Source of the DNA: Campylobacter hepaticus | GTDB taxonomy: Bacteria; Campylobacterota; Campylobacteria; Campylobacterales; Campylobacteraceae | Length of the DNA: 64,000 bases | NCBI RefSeq assembly: GCF_001687475.2 | Contig: NZ_CP031611.1 | Location: 744,001 to 808,000 of the forward strand | Direction of reading: 5' to 3' | Shown here: positions 9,086-16,798 of the stretch, piece after piece | How positions within the stretch are numbered: the stretch's first letter is position 1 | Layout: every line of letters starts with the position of its first letter | Notes under the pieces: model-generated | Told to the model about the DNA's origin: nothing | Seen by the model: only the letters and a program-made list of their open reading frames with translations | Databases searched by the model: none | Translations under genes and position numbers: made by a program

Positions 9086-10101
9086 AAGATTTACTTCTTT
9101 CAAGCTATGATTATAACTTAGCAAATGACTTAATCGCTCTTTATCCAAGTTATCCTAAAGAAGATACAAAACTTTTAGTTTTTAAACGTGCAAATAGTAA
9201 AATCACCCATACTACTTTTAGAAATTTGCAAGATTTTTTGCCCGATTGTGCTATTTTTTTTAATGATACCAAAGTGATTAAAGCAAGAATTTATGGGACC
9301 AAAAAAAGCGGAGCTAAAATAGAACTTTTTTTACACCAAAACTTTCATACTCAAGATTTATTTTTAGTACAAATTAAAGGACGCGTTAAACAAGATGAAA
9401 TTTTATATTTTCAAGAAAATTTACAAGCACAAATCATAGAACTTTTAGACAATGGCTTTCGCAAAGTACAGTTTTTTCAAAACAATAAAATCATAAATAC
9501 TTCAAGTCTTTATCAAATCCTTGATAAAATTGGACACATACCCTTACCGCCCTATATTAAAAGAAAAGATGAAAATAGCGATTTGCAAGATTATCAAAGT
9601 ATTTTTGCAAAAAATTTGGGAGCCATAGCAGCTCCTACAGCAAGTTTGCATTTTAATCAAAATATACTCAAAAAACTCAGTCAAAAACACAAATTTTATC
9701 ATTTAACCTTACATGTAGGTGCTGGGACTTTTAAAAGTGTAGAATGTGAAAATATTAAAGATCATCACATGCATAGTGAGTTTTTTAACATTCCTAAAAA
9801 TGCTTGCAAAGTCATTGATTCTACTCAAGCTATTTTAGGCGTAGGTACAACAGTCACAAGAAGCATAGAATACTACGCTAGAACAAAACAAAACAAAGGT
9901 TTTTGCGATCTGTTTTTACATCCAAATAATCCTCCTATAAGACAAAATTATTTATTAACCAATTTCCACTTGCCAAAATCTACTCTTATCATGTTAGTTT
10001 CAGCTTTTATAGGAAGAGAACAATGCTTAAAACTTTATGAACTCGCCATGAAAGAAAAATATCGTTTTTATTCTTATGGCGATGCTATGCTCATTTTATG
10101 A
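9082..10101 (+). CDS. queA: tRNA preQ1(34) S-adenosylmethionine ribosyltransferase-isomerase QueA
   Basis: Transfers the ribosyl moiety of SAM to preQ1 at wobble position 34 of GUN-anticodon tRNAs, making epoxyqueuosine. At 339 residues the protein shows the family segments LIALYPSYPKEDTKLLVF, FNDTKVIKARI, LHVGAGTFKSV and NYLLTNFHLPKSTLIMLVSAF. It starts inside the last codons of tatC (4-bp overlap) and ends convergently, overlapping the 3' end of lpxD by 6 bp, so there is no room for a dedicated terminator. Confidence 0.95.
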   Translation: MKDLLLSSYDYNLANDLIALYPSYPKEDTKLLVFKRANSKITHTTFRNLQDFLPDCAIFFNDTKVIKARIYGTKKSGAKIELFLHQNFHTQDLFLVQIKGRVKQDEILYFQENLQAQIIELLDNGFRKVQFFQNNKIINTSSLYQILDKIGHIPLPPYIKRKDENSDLQDYQSIFAKNLGAIAAPTASLHFNQNILKKLSQKHKFYHLTLHVGAGTFKSVECENIKDHHMHSEFFNIPKNACKVIDSTQAILGVGTTVTRSIEYYARTKQNKGFCDLFLHPNNPPIRQNYLLTNFHLPKSTLIMLVSAFIGREQCLKLYELAMKEKYRFYSYGDAMLIL

Positions 10102-11055
10102 TTTATCTTTAAAATGAATAGCTATTTTAGCTTGAAGCTTTAACCAATCTTTTTGAAGCATAATAGGAAAACCACCATAAACACGTCCACCTTCTAAATT
10201 TTTACTAACCCCACCACGTGCTGCTATGGTACTAAAATCACCTATTTTTAAATGCCCGCTTGTTGCACTTTGTCCACCCATAACGACATTGCGTCCTAAA
10301 TCACTAGAGCCTGAAATTCCTGTTTGTGCTACAATAATACAATTTTGTCCTATATTGCAATTGTGTCCAATTTGAACAAGATTGTCAACCTTTGTGCCTG
10401 ATTTGATAACAGTACTATCAAAAACTGCCCTATCTATAGTAGTACAAGCTCCTACTTCTACAAAATCTTCTAAAATCACATTACCATTATGATAAATCTT
10501 ATAATGTTCGCCATTTTTATTATGTGCATAACCAAAACCATCGCTTCCTATAACACAATTTGCAAGCAAATGGCACTGTTTTCCAATTTTACTATCATTA
10601 TAAATAACAACATTAGGATGGATAATGCTCTCATCTCCTATGCTAACATTATCGCCTATATAAGCTCCTGACATGATTACTACATGCTCACCTATGCTAA
10701 CATTATCGCCTATATATACATTTGGCATAATTTTTGCACTTTTAGCAATATTTTGTTTTTTCTCTTTAAGTGTGCTAAATAAAGGCTTAGCAAAAAGCTT
10801 GCTTAAAAAAGCAAAGCTTAAATGGGGACTTTGAGTAATTAAAGCCTTAGTATCCTTAGGAACTAAATTTTCATACTCTTTAGATATTAAAATCGCAGCT
10901 GCACCTGTATTGGGTATATCCTTAACATGTTTTTCACCATCACAATAAGTAAGCTCGGTAAAATTTGCCCTCAATAAAGAATTTAAAGCAGTAATTTCTA
11001 TATCTTCACCTTGGTATTCTAAACTTAAAAAGTCTACTATTTCGCTTAATTTCAT
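10096..11055 (-). CDS. lpxD: UDP-3-O-acylglucosamine N-acyltransferase LpxD
   Basis: Adds the second 3-hydroxyacyl chain in lipid A synthesis. The N-terminal uridine-binding domain (residues about 1-95) is followed by a left-handed beta helix of hexapeptide repeats (IGDNVSIGEHVVI..., IGDNVSIGDESII...). The catalytic histidine is expected in QIGHNCNIG and the C-terminal FPIMLQKDWLK helix is present. At 319 residues it is slightly shorter than E. coli LpxD. It overlaps ilvH by 4 bp. Within the helix a 26-bp stretch is duplicated exactly with a 54-bp period (10637-10662 and 10691-10716). Confidence 0.96.
   Translation of the reverse strand: MKLSEIVDFLSLEYQGEDIEITALNSLLRANFTELTYCDGEKHVKDIPNTGAAAILISKEYENLVPKDTKALITQSPHLSFAFLSKLFAKPLFSTLKEKKQNIAKSAKIMPNVYIGDNVSIGEHVVIMSGAYIGDNVSIGDESIIHPNVVIYNDSKIGKQCHLLANCVIGSDGFGYAHNKNGEHYKIYHNGNVILEDFVEVGACTTIDRAVFDSTVIKSGTKVDNLVQIGHNCNIGQNCIIVAQTGISGSSDLGRNVVMGGQSATSGHLKIGDFSTIAARGGVSKNLEGGRVYGGFPIMLQKDWLKLQAKIAIHFKDKS
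10637..10716 (-). repeat. Exact 26-bp direct repeat inside lpxD, 54-bp period
   Basis: The same 26 bases occur at 10637-10662 and 10691-10716, encoding the segment YIGDNVSIG twice. The period of 54 bp is 18 codons, one complete turn of the left-handed beta helix, so loss or gain of a unit would keep both frame and fold. Confidence 0.85.
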
Positions 11056-11516
11056 TTGATCTCCATCAATACAGATCCACTACGAACAATATCGCTAGGA
11101 TTATATTTTTTAATTGTTTTTAAAAAATTATCGATACGATTAGCATCATCAGCAACCATTAAAAATAAAAAATTTTCATTGCTATTTGCAATAGTACCAT
11201 TATAAGCTTTCAAAACGGCATCAAGTCCACCTAAATTTTCATTTAAAGGAATTTTAACTAAAGCCATTTCTTTATCAATAAATTCTTCACTTTCTATAAC
11301 CTTATAAGTAGGAATAAGCTTATGAAGTTGCTTAACTATTTGCTCAAAAGTTCTTTCATTTCCTGAAGTTACTATATTAATACGTGAAAATTCTTTATTT
11401 TCCAAAGGAGCCACAGTAAGCGAGTCTATATTATATCCTCTTCCTGAAAAAAGTCCTACTATACGCGATAAAACCCCATGCTCATTGAGTACAATAACTG
11501 ATAAAACTCTTCTCAT
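11052..11516 (-). CDS. ilvH: Acetolactate synthase small (regulatory) subunit IlvH
   Basis: Regulatory partner of IlvI, conferring valine feedback inhibition. The N-terminal ACT domain is clear: RRVLSVIVLNEHGVLSRIVG followed by FSGRGYNIDSLTVAP (residues 2-40); a second ferredoxin-like domain follows. At 154 residues it has the usual length. It overlaps ilvI upstream by 4 bp and lpxD downstream by 4 bp, indicating coupled translation with its large subunit. Confidence 0.95.
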   Translation of the reverse strand: MRRVLSVIVLNEHGVLSRIVGLFSGRGYNIDSLTVAPLENKEFSRINIVTSGNERTFEQIVKQLHKLIPTYKVIESEEFIDKEMALVKIPLNENLGGLDAVLKAYNGTIANSNENFLFLMVADDANRIDNFLKTIKKYNPSDIVRSGSVLMEIK

Positions 11517-13216
11517 TGTTTATCCTTTGGCTTTGGCAAAATCATATTATAAATTGCACCTCCTGCAGGCACCATAGGTAAAACATCTTCAAAACGATCT
11601 ATTACAACATTTAAAAGAGAAGTTTTAGGACTTTTTAAAGCTTGAGTAAAGGCTTTTGTAAATTCTTCTTTTGTTAAAATGTGATATCCCTCACAACCAA
11701 AACCTTGTGCTATTTTTACAAAATCAGCCTGCGCACTCAAATCAGTTTCTGAAAAATGTTCTTTATAAAACATACTTTGCCATTGTCTTACCATACCTAA
11801 AAAAGCATTATTTAAAATAATATTGATGGTTTTTATGCCATATTCATAAGCAGTCATAAGCTCTTGGATATTCATTAAAATCGATCCATCACCTACAAAA
11901 TTAATCACCACTTCTTCATCACCCACTGCAAGTTTAGCACCCAAAGCCGCTGGTAAAGAATACCCCATGCTTCCTTGACCTCCACTTGTTGCAAGTTGTC
12001 TTGGATAATTAAAAGGATAAAATTGCGCCACCCACATTTGATGCTGACCCACATCTGTGATAATCCTTGCATCTGGAGCTAGTCTTGCGCACTCTTGTAT
12101 AACCCATTGAGGTTTTAAAACTTCATCACTATCTTCATAAGAAAGGGGATAAAGTTCATTATAACGATTTAAAGTTTCATGCCATTGTTTTAAATCTATG
12201 TTAAAATCATCTTTTTTAAGTTCTTTTAAAAGTTCTTTAAGCACTTCTTTAATATCTCCTACTATAGGATAATGTGCACTAATGATCTTAGAAATAGAAC
12301 TAGGATCAATATCAACATGCACTATAGTAGCATGTTTAGCAAATTCACTTGTTTTTCCTGTGATCCTATCATCAAATCTTGCCCCTATGCTTACAAGTAA
12401 ATCGCATTCACTTAAAGCCATATTAGCCCTATAACTTCCATGCATACCTGCCATTTTAAGATTAAAAACATCATCATCTTTTAAAACCCCAAGAGCCATT
12501 AAAGTTTCAACTGCAGGAATTTTTGTTAAATGTACAAGTTCTCTGATTTCTTCACTTGCATTAGAACTAACACAACCCCCACCCAGGTAAAATAAAGGTC
12601 TCTTAGCTTCTTTTAATAATTCTGCAAATTTTTTAATCTGTTTAGAATTTCCTTTATAAACAGGCTTATAAGTTTTCATAACAATGCTTTTAGGATACTC
12701 CCAAAATCCCAAAGTCGCACTCACATCTTTTGGCACATCAATATGCACAGGTCCAGGTCTACCGCTTCTTGCAATATAAAAAGCCTCTTTTAAAATGCGT
12801 GGGAATTCTTCTATAGAAGTTACTAAATAATTATGCTTAACACAAGGTCTTGAAATTCCTACCGCATCAATTTCTTGAAAGGCATCTGTGCCAATGAGTG
12901 AATTAGCCACTTGCCCTGAAATCAAAACCAAAGGAATAGAATCACTATAAGCAGTAGCCAAACCTGTAATAGTATTTGTAAAACCAGGACCACTAGTTAC
13001 TATTGCTACTCCTACTTGAGCACTCATCCTTGCATAAGCATCTGCAGCATGCAAAGCTGCTTGCTCATGGCGCACTAAAATGTGTTTGAAGTATTTTTGT
13101 TTATAAATTGCATCATAAATATTTAATGCAGCACCACCAGGATAGCCAAAAACAATTTTAACATTTTCTTCTTTTAAAGCTTCGCAAATCATTGCAGAAC
13201 CATTTAATTCTTTCAT
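11513..13216 (-). CDS. ilvI: Acetolactate synthase large (catalytic) subunit IlvI
   Basis: Thiamine-diphosphate enzyme joining two pyruvates, or pyruvate and 2-oxobutyrate, in branched-chain amino acid synthesis. At 567 residues it shows the three-domain architecture: an N-terminal domain with the cofactor-activating glutamate in VRHEQAA (about residue 51), a central FAD-type domain, and a C-terminal ThDP/Mg site in VGDGSILMNIQELMTA (about 442-457) with the GQHQMW entry. It follows yqeY by 10 bp. No leader peptide with runs of Ile/Leu/Val codons is visible upstream, so attenuation is not supported. Confidence 0.96.
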   Translation of the reverse strand: MKELNGSAMICEALKEENVKIVFGYPGGAALNIYDAIYKQKYFKHILVRHEQAALHAADAYARMSAQVGVAIVTSGPGFTNTITGLATAYSDSIPLVLISGQVANSLIGTDAFQEIDAVGISRPCVKHNYLVTSIEEFPRILKEAFYIARSGRPGPVHIDVPKDVSATLGFWEYPKSIVMKTYKPVYKGNSKQIKKFAELLKEAKRPLFYLGGGCVSSNASEEIRELVHLTKIPAVETLMALGVLKDDDVFNLKMAGMHGSYRANMALSECDLLVSIGARFDDRITGKTSEFAKHATIVHVDIDPSSISKIISAHYPIVGDIKEVLKELLKELKKDDFNIDLKQWHETLNRYNELYPLSYEDSDEVLKPQWVIQECARLAPDARIITDVGQHQMWVAQFYPFNYPRQLATSGGQGSMGYSLPAALGAKLAVGDEEVVINFVGDGSILMNIQELMTAYEYGIKTINIILNNAFLGMVRQWQSMFYKEHFSETDLSAQADFVKIAQGFGCEGYHILTKEEFTKAFTQALKSPKTSLLNVVIDRFEDVLPMVPAGGAIYNMILPKPKDKQ

Positions 13217-13226
13217 ATATACTCCA

Positions 13227-13670
13227 TTATTGTAAAAGTTCTCTAAGCATTAAATTTAGCCTCCTGCCTTCTACACTTGATCCTAACTTAGCCTTAGCTT
13301 CTTTCATAACCAAACCCTGATCTTTTAAAGACTCAACTCCTAATTGTGCTATAATTTCTTTTAAAAACACATTTAATTCTTCATCGCTTAATTGTCTGGG
13401 CAAATATATTTTAAAAAGTGTGATTTCTCGTTCTTCTTTTTGAGCTAAATCATCACGGTTTGCTTTCAAATAAAGCTCTTTTGCATCTTGACGTTTTTTG
13501 ATTTCACTTGCTATAATTTTATAGATTCTCTCATTATCAAGCTCTATTCTTTCATCCACTTCTACTTGTTTAAAAGCAGCATTTAAATTTCTTAAACTAT
13601 CTCTTTTAAAATCATCTTTTTGCTTCATAGCTTCTTTAATATCATTTAAAATTTGTTCTTTTAGAGTCAT
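13227..13670 (-). CDS. yqeY: GatB/YqeY domain protein
   Basis: A 147-residue stand-alone YqeY protein, related to the tRNA-binding tail of GatB. It begins LKEQILNDIKEAMKQKDDFKRDSLRNL and carries the typical QLSDEEL and DQGLVMKEAKAKLG segments. Its biochemical role is not established; a contribution to tRNA-dependent amidation is only inferred from the domain. It lies between ribBA (13 bp) and ilvI (10 bp), so it is co-transcribed with them. Confidence 0.85.
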   Translation of the reverse strand: MTLKEQILNDIKEAMKQKDDFKRDSLRNLNAAFKQVEVDERIELDNERIYKIIASEIKKRQDAKELYLKANRDDLAQKEEREITLFKIYLPRQLSDEELNVFLKEIIAQLGVESLKDQGLVMKEAKAKLGSSVEGRRLNLMLRELLQ

Positions 13671-13683
13671 TTTTTTCCTTTAT

Positions 13684-14703
13684 TTAATTAAAATTGCATG
13701 CTTTAAGATTTAAACCAAAACCTTTTAAAGCTATATAATCTTTATCACAACTTTGAGATAAAAGCTTAATTTCTTCTATACCAAAATATCTTAAAATTTG
13801 AGCCCCTATCCCGTAATTTTTATATTGGGTAGCACTTGACTTTTCTCCTTGCATAAAGACTATAATTCCACCTTCTTCACTAAGAAAACGAATTTGATCT
13901 AAAAGTTTTGAAAATTTATCTGAAGTTAAAAGCTCAAAATCACTCCCACTAATATGAAATTTTACATTTTCACATTTTTTTATATCTTTAAAACAAAAAG
14001 CTATGTGCTGAGTTTGATTATGATCGCGAAAAATAAATTTTTGCGCCTTAAAACCAGCCAAAATACTTTCACTTTTTTCTTCAAGCCTAATAAGACTTTC
14101 ATGTTTTAAACGATACTCAATAAGATCACTTACAGCTATCATATTTAAACCATGCTTTTGACAAAAATTTTCTAAATCTATCCTTCTTGCCATACTACCA
14201 TCATCTTTTACAATCTCACAAATCACACAAGCTTCTTTTAAGCATGCCAATTTACAAAGATCAACCGTTCCTTCAGTATGTCCTGTACGTTCTAAAACCC
14301 CACCCTTTTTAGCGATTAAAGGATTAATATGACCTGGACGTACAAAATCATTAACTGTAGCATTATCATTTGCAAAAAGCTGTATAGTCATATTTCTTTC
14401 ATAAGCACTCACACCTGTTGTAGCATTTTTTGCATCTACAGTGATAGTAAATGCGGTTTCATGATTTGAAGTATTTTGAGGTACCATTAAAGGAAGTTCA
14501 AATTTTTGCGCTAAATTTTCATCTAAAGCTACACAAACCACACCACGAGCCTCTTTAATCATAAAATTAACCTTTTCTTGAGTGCTAAATTGAGCCGCAA
14601 AAATCAAATCCCCTTCATTTTCTCTATCTTCTGCATCCACCATAACAAGCATTTTTCCTTCTTGTAAATCTTTTATTGCTTGTTCTACACTAACAAAATT
14701 CAT
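13684..14703 (-). CDS. ribBA: RibBA-type 3,4-dihydroxy-2-butanone-4-phosphate synthase with degenerate GTP cyclohydrolase II domain
   Basis: I place the start at 14703 (MNFVSVEQAIKDLQ) because AAGGAA precedes it at good spacing; an upstream alternative at 14751 adds 16 non-family residues. The N-terminal half is a complete RibB domain: DAEDRENEGDL (substrate and metal acids), RPGHINPL and RTGHTEGTVDL. The C-terminal half aligns with GTP cyclohydrolase II (YGIGAQILRYFGIEEIKLLS) but lacks the zinc cysteines of the RCDCG motif and the NNPRK segment. It therefore probably makes only the butanone phosphate, with a separate RibA elsewhere. The tRNA promoter lies divergently upstream. Confidence 0.9.
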   Translation of the reverse strand: MNFVSVEQAIKDLQEGKMLVMVDAEDRENEGDLIFAAQFSTQEKVNFMIKEARGVVCVALDENLAQKFELPLMVPQNTSNHETAFTITVDAKNATTGVSAYERNMTIQLFANDNATVNDFVRPGHINPLIAKKGGVLERTGHTEGTVDLCKLACLKEACVICEIVKDDGSMARRIDLENFCQKHGLNMIAVSDLIEYRLKHESLIRLEEKSESILAGFKAQKFIFRDHNQTQHIAFCFKDIKKCENVKFHISGSDFELLTSDKFSKLLDQIRFLSEEGGIIVFMQGEKSSATQYKNYGIGAQILRYFGIEEIKLLSQSCDKDYIALKGFGLNLKACNFN

Positions 14704-14727
14704 TTTTATTCCTTGAAAATTTTTAAA

Positions 14728-14733
14728 ATTATA
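14728..14733 (-). promoter_or_regulatory. Candidate -10 box of the ribBA-yqeY-ilvIH-lpxD operon
   Basis: On the minus strand TATAAT lies 24 bases before the chosen ribBA start, preceded by TGG in an extended -10 setting. No good -35 is at standard spacing. The box lies only 11 bp from the -35 of the divergent tRNA promoter, so the two promoters are nearly back to back. Confidence 0.5.
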
Positions 14734-14744
14734 ACCAAAACTGC

Positions 14745-14773
14745 TTGACAAACAAATTAAAATTGACTATAAT
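14745..14773 (+). promoter_or_regulatory. Consensus sigma-70 promoter for tRNA-Gln and tRNA-fMet
   Basis: TTGACA at 14745-14750 and TATAAT at 14768-14773 are perfect consensus boxes separated by 17 bp, 23 bp upstream of tRNA-Gln. A full -35 box is unusual in Campylobacter and fits a stable-RNA promoter. Confidence 0.85.
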
Positions 14774-14796
14774 CACAATTTTAAAAAAATATATCT

Positions 14797-14871
14797 TGGG
14801 GTATCGCCAAGCGGTAAGGCAACAGGTTTTGGTCCTGTCATTCAGGGGTTCGAATCCCTTTACCCCATCCA
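14797..14871 (+). tRNA. tRNA-Gln (anticodon TTG)
   Basis: A 75-nt cloverleaf with encoded CCA. The acceptor TGGGGTA pairs with TACCCCA, the anticodon loop TTTTGGT gives TTG, and the T arm contains GGTTCGAATCC. The start resembles other bacterial glutamine tRNAs. It is the first gene behind the consensus promoter, with tRNA-fMet 33 bp downstream. Confidence 0.96.
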
Positions 14872-14904
14872 CTTCTATTTATTCTTTATAGTACAACTAC
14901 ATGC

Positions 14905-14980
14905 CGCGAAGTAGAGCAGTGGTTAGCTCGTCGGGCTCATAACCCGAAGGTCGGGAGTTCAAATCTCCCCTTCGCAACCA
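14905..14980 (+). tRNA. Initiator tRNA-fMet (anticodon CAT)
   Basis: A 76-nt cloverleaf with encoded CCA. Two features mark the initiator rather than elongator methionine or isoleucine-2 tRNA: the first acceptor pair is a C-A mismatch (CGCGAAG against CTTCGCA), and the anticodon stem carries three consecutive G-C pairs (TCGGG-CTCATAA-CCCGA). The island integrase gene ends 233 bp beyond its 3' end, so this tRNA is the natural candidate integration target. Confidence 0.94.
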
Positions 14981-15210
14981 TGGTAAAATGGTAGTTTTAT
15001 ATTTAATTAAGGATTATAAAATATACCAAATTCTGACACAGTTTTAAAGCTTAAAAAGCTAGTTAATACCCTATATTACTTGTTTTAAAGACTTTTTGAC
15101 ACAAGTTATAATGTGTCTAAAAAATGCTTTTAAAATGCCTAAAATTCTTTGTCGCATGCATTTTTTAAGTGTGACAAAAAAATACATTAACTTAAGAGTA
15201 TAGTTGCTAG
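14981..15210. other. Non-coding left margin of the island with TGACACA/TGTGACA motifs
   Basis: No gene is visible. TGACACA occurs at 15034-15040 and 15097-15103, an inverted copy TGTGTCT at 15112-15118 forms a small palindrome with the second, and TGTGACA is at 15170-15176. The same word family recurs in the other non-coding parts of the island. In tyrosine-recombinase elements this position normally holds the attachment site and integrase or excisionase arm sites; that reading is inference. Confidence 0.5.
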
Positions 15211-15239
15211 TTGCTAAGAAACTAATATTTTCTTAGCAA
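15211..15239 (-). other. 11-bp stem-loop over the integrase stop codon
   Basis: TTGCTAAGAAA and its exact complement TTTCTTAGCAA flank a 7-nt loop; the integrase stop codon lies inside the stem. No U-tract follows on the minus strand, so it is not a standard intrinsic terminator, though it could protect the mRNA end. Confidence 0.5.
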
Positions 15240-16368
15240 AGCTATCTAAATCATTATTTTTACTTTCTACATATCTACTATATTTTTCTAAAGTTATAGC
15301 TGCTGAAGAATGACCCATCATTTTCGCTATCCAATTAATATTCATTTTTGCTTCTATCATGATAGAAGCAAAAGAATGCCTAGTCCAGTAAAACAACCTA
15401 TTTCCTGTAATTCCTGCTTTTCTTACGATTTTTTTAAACTTTTTAGCAAAAAAACTGCCATCATAAAAAATTTCATTTTTAGAATTAACAAAAATAAACT
15501 CATCGTGTTTTTTATAATTTAATTTCAAAAACTCAAATGCATTTATTACAGGCTCCATAAGATCAATAACCCTATCTGAATTTTCGGTTTTTGTTAGAGT
15601 TATTTTACCTCTTCTAAGATTTCTTTCAATACATAATTTTGCATTTTTTAAATCAAGATCTGACCATTTAAGCGCTAAGATTTCTCCCGTTCTTAAGCCT
15701 GTGAAAAATAAAATTATTAGCATTTGTCTAAACTCTTCATCGCTTTTAGACAAAATCCTTTTAACTTCATCTAAATTAAAAGGTTTAATTTTATCTTTTC
15801 TCTTATTTGCATTAGGAATTTTACCAGCCAAAGTGCAAGGATTATGCGTCAAAGATGTTAAATTAAGTCTTATAGCCTCATTGTATAAAAACGATAAGAC
15901 AATTCTTATATTTCTAACTCTTTTAGAACTAAGTCCTTGATTAACTAGCTCACTTTGCCACCAAGCAATGTCTACAGGCTTAATATCCTCCATTAATTTA
16001 TTTTTAAAATATGGATAAATATGTTTTAAAAACATAGCCTTGTATTCCATCGTGGTAAATTCTCTTCTAGAATTCATATTTCTTTCAAAAGATTGCATAG
16101 CAAAATCATAAAGATAGTTTTTATTTTTTTCACAAAATTTTGGACGGCTTTTTAATTCTTCATGCTCAATGATCACTTGATTTATATTTTTACAAAGCCA
16201 ATCAATATTAGATAAACTAGCCTTTTTTCCTGTGCTAAAACGATAACGCTTATTGTTTAGTTGTACATCCACATACAAGATATCATTTCTCACAGTATAA
16301 ATTTTTTTACTCATTTTCATATCCTCTAAAAAATTAGAGCACATAAAATCGGTTTTACATTTTAACAT
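15214..16368 (-). CDS. Tyrosine site-specific recombinase (phage-type integrase)
   Basis: Catalyses integration and excision of the mobile island. The 384-residue protein has an N-terminal arm-binding region, a SAM-like core-binding domain (about 85-180) and a C-terminal catalytic domain. The tetrad is visible: R226 in FTGLRTGE, K260, R330-H331 in YWTRHSFAS, H353 in MMGHSS and the nucleophile Y363 in LEKYSRY. The usual first His of the HxLRH box is Tyr (Y327 region), a tolerated variant. The start at 16368 has AGGAG upstream; M19 with GAGG is an alternative. Its 3' end points at tRNA-fMet. All catalytic residues are intact, so it may be active. Confidence 0.93.
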   Translation of the reverse strand: MLKCKTDFMCSNFLEDMKMSKKIYTVRNDILYVDVQLNNKRYRFSTGKKASLSNIDWLCKNINQVIIEHEELKSRPKFCEKNKNYLYDFAMQSFERNMNSRREFTTMEYKAMFLKHIYPYFKNKLMEDIKPVDIAWWQSELVNQGLSSKRVRNIRIVLSFLYNEAIRLNLTSLTHNPCTLAGKIPNANKRKDKIKPFNLDEVKRILSKSDEEFRQMLIILFFTGLRTGEILALKWSDLDLKNAKLCIERNLRRGKITLTKTENSDRVIDLMEPVINAFEFLKLNYKKHDEFIFVNSKNEIFYDGSFFAKKFKKIVRKAGITGNRLFYWTRHSFASIMIEAKMNINWIAKMMGHSSAAITLEKYSRYVESKNNDLDSFAKKILVS

Positions 16369-16390
16369 AATTTCTCCTATTTTATATTCC

Positions 16391-16798
16391 TTAAATTAAT
16401 TCTTTAACACAACTTGTAATTTCATTATAAAAATAATACTCAAGTTCAGAAATCAAATATTGACCATCACCATTAATTTGTATGTTTTTTTCGATAAGTT
16501 TTTTAATGTTTTCATCCAAACTGATAGGGTTTTGTTTATATTGTTTTACAGTTTTTAAGGCTTTATATTTAGCATCTTTTTTAAAGAAAAAATCTACATA
16601 TTTTCTTATACTTGGTAAAGAAAATTGACTTTTTCCAAAACCGCTAAGATTTAATTTATCAAGGTAAACATCTTGGATAAAATCTTTTAACCACCTTTTC
16701 GGCAAGGAGTTCACAAGCCTTTCAAGCAAATCAAGCTCAAAACCTGAATAAGATGAACGTTGTAAACAATCATCAATAAAACTTGCAAAATTACTCAT
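16391..16798 (-). CDS. Hypothetical island protein, 135 aa
   Basis: Not recognised. The protein has no signal peptide or membrane segment, is rich in Lys, Phe and Leu, and looks largely helical (LERLVNSLPKRWLKDFIQ). It overlaps the upstream helix-turn-helix gene by 8 bp and ends 22 bp before the integrase, so the three genes form one transcript. Position in an integrase-linked operon suggests a role in element maintenance or replication, but nothing in the sequence names a function. Confidence 0.6.
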   Translation of the reverse strand: MSNFASFIDDCLQRSSYSGFELDLLERLVNSLPKRWLKDFIQDVYLDKLNLSGFGKSQFSLPSIRKYVDFFFKKDAKYKALKTVKQYKQNPISLDENIKKLIEKNIQINGDGQYLISELEYYFYNEITSCVKELI

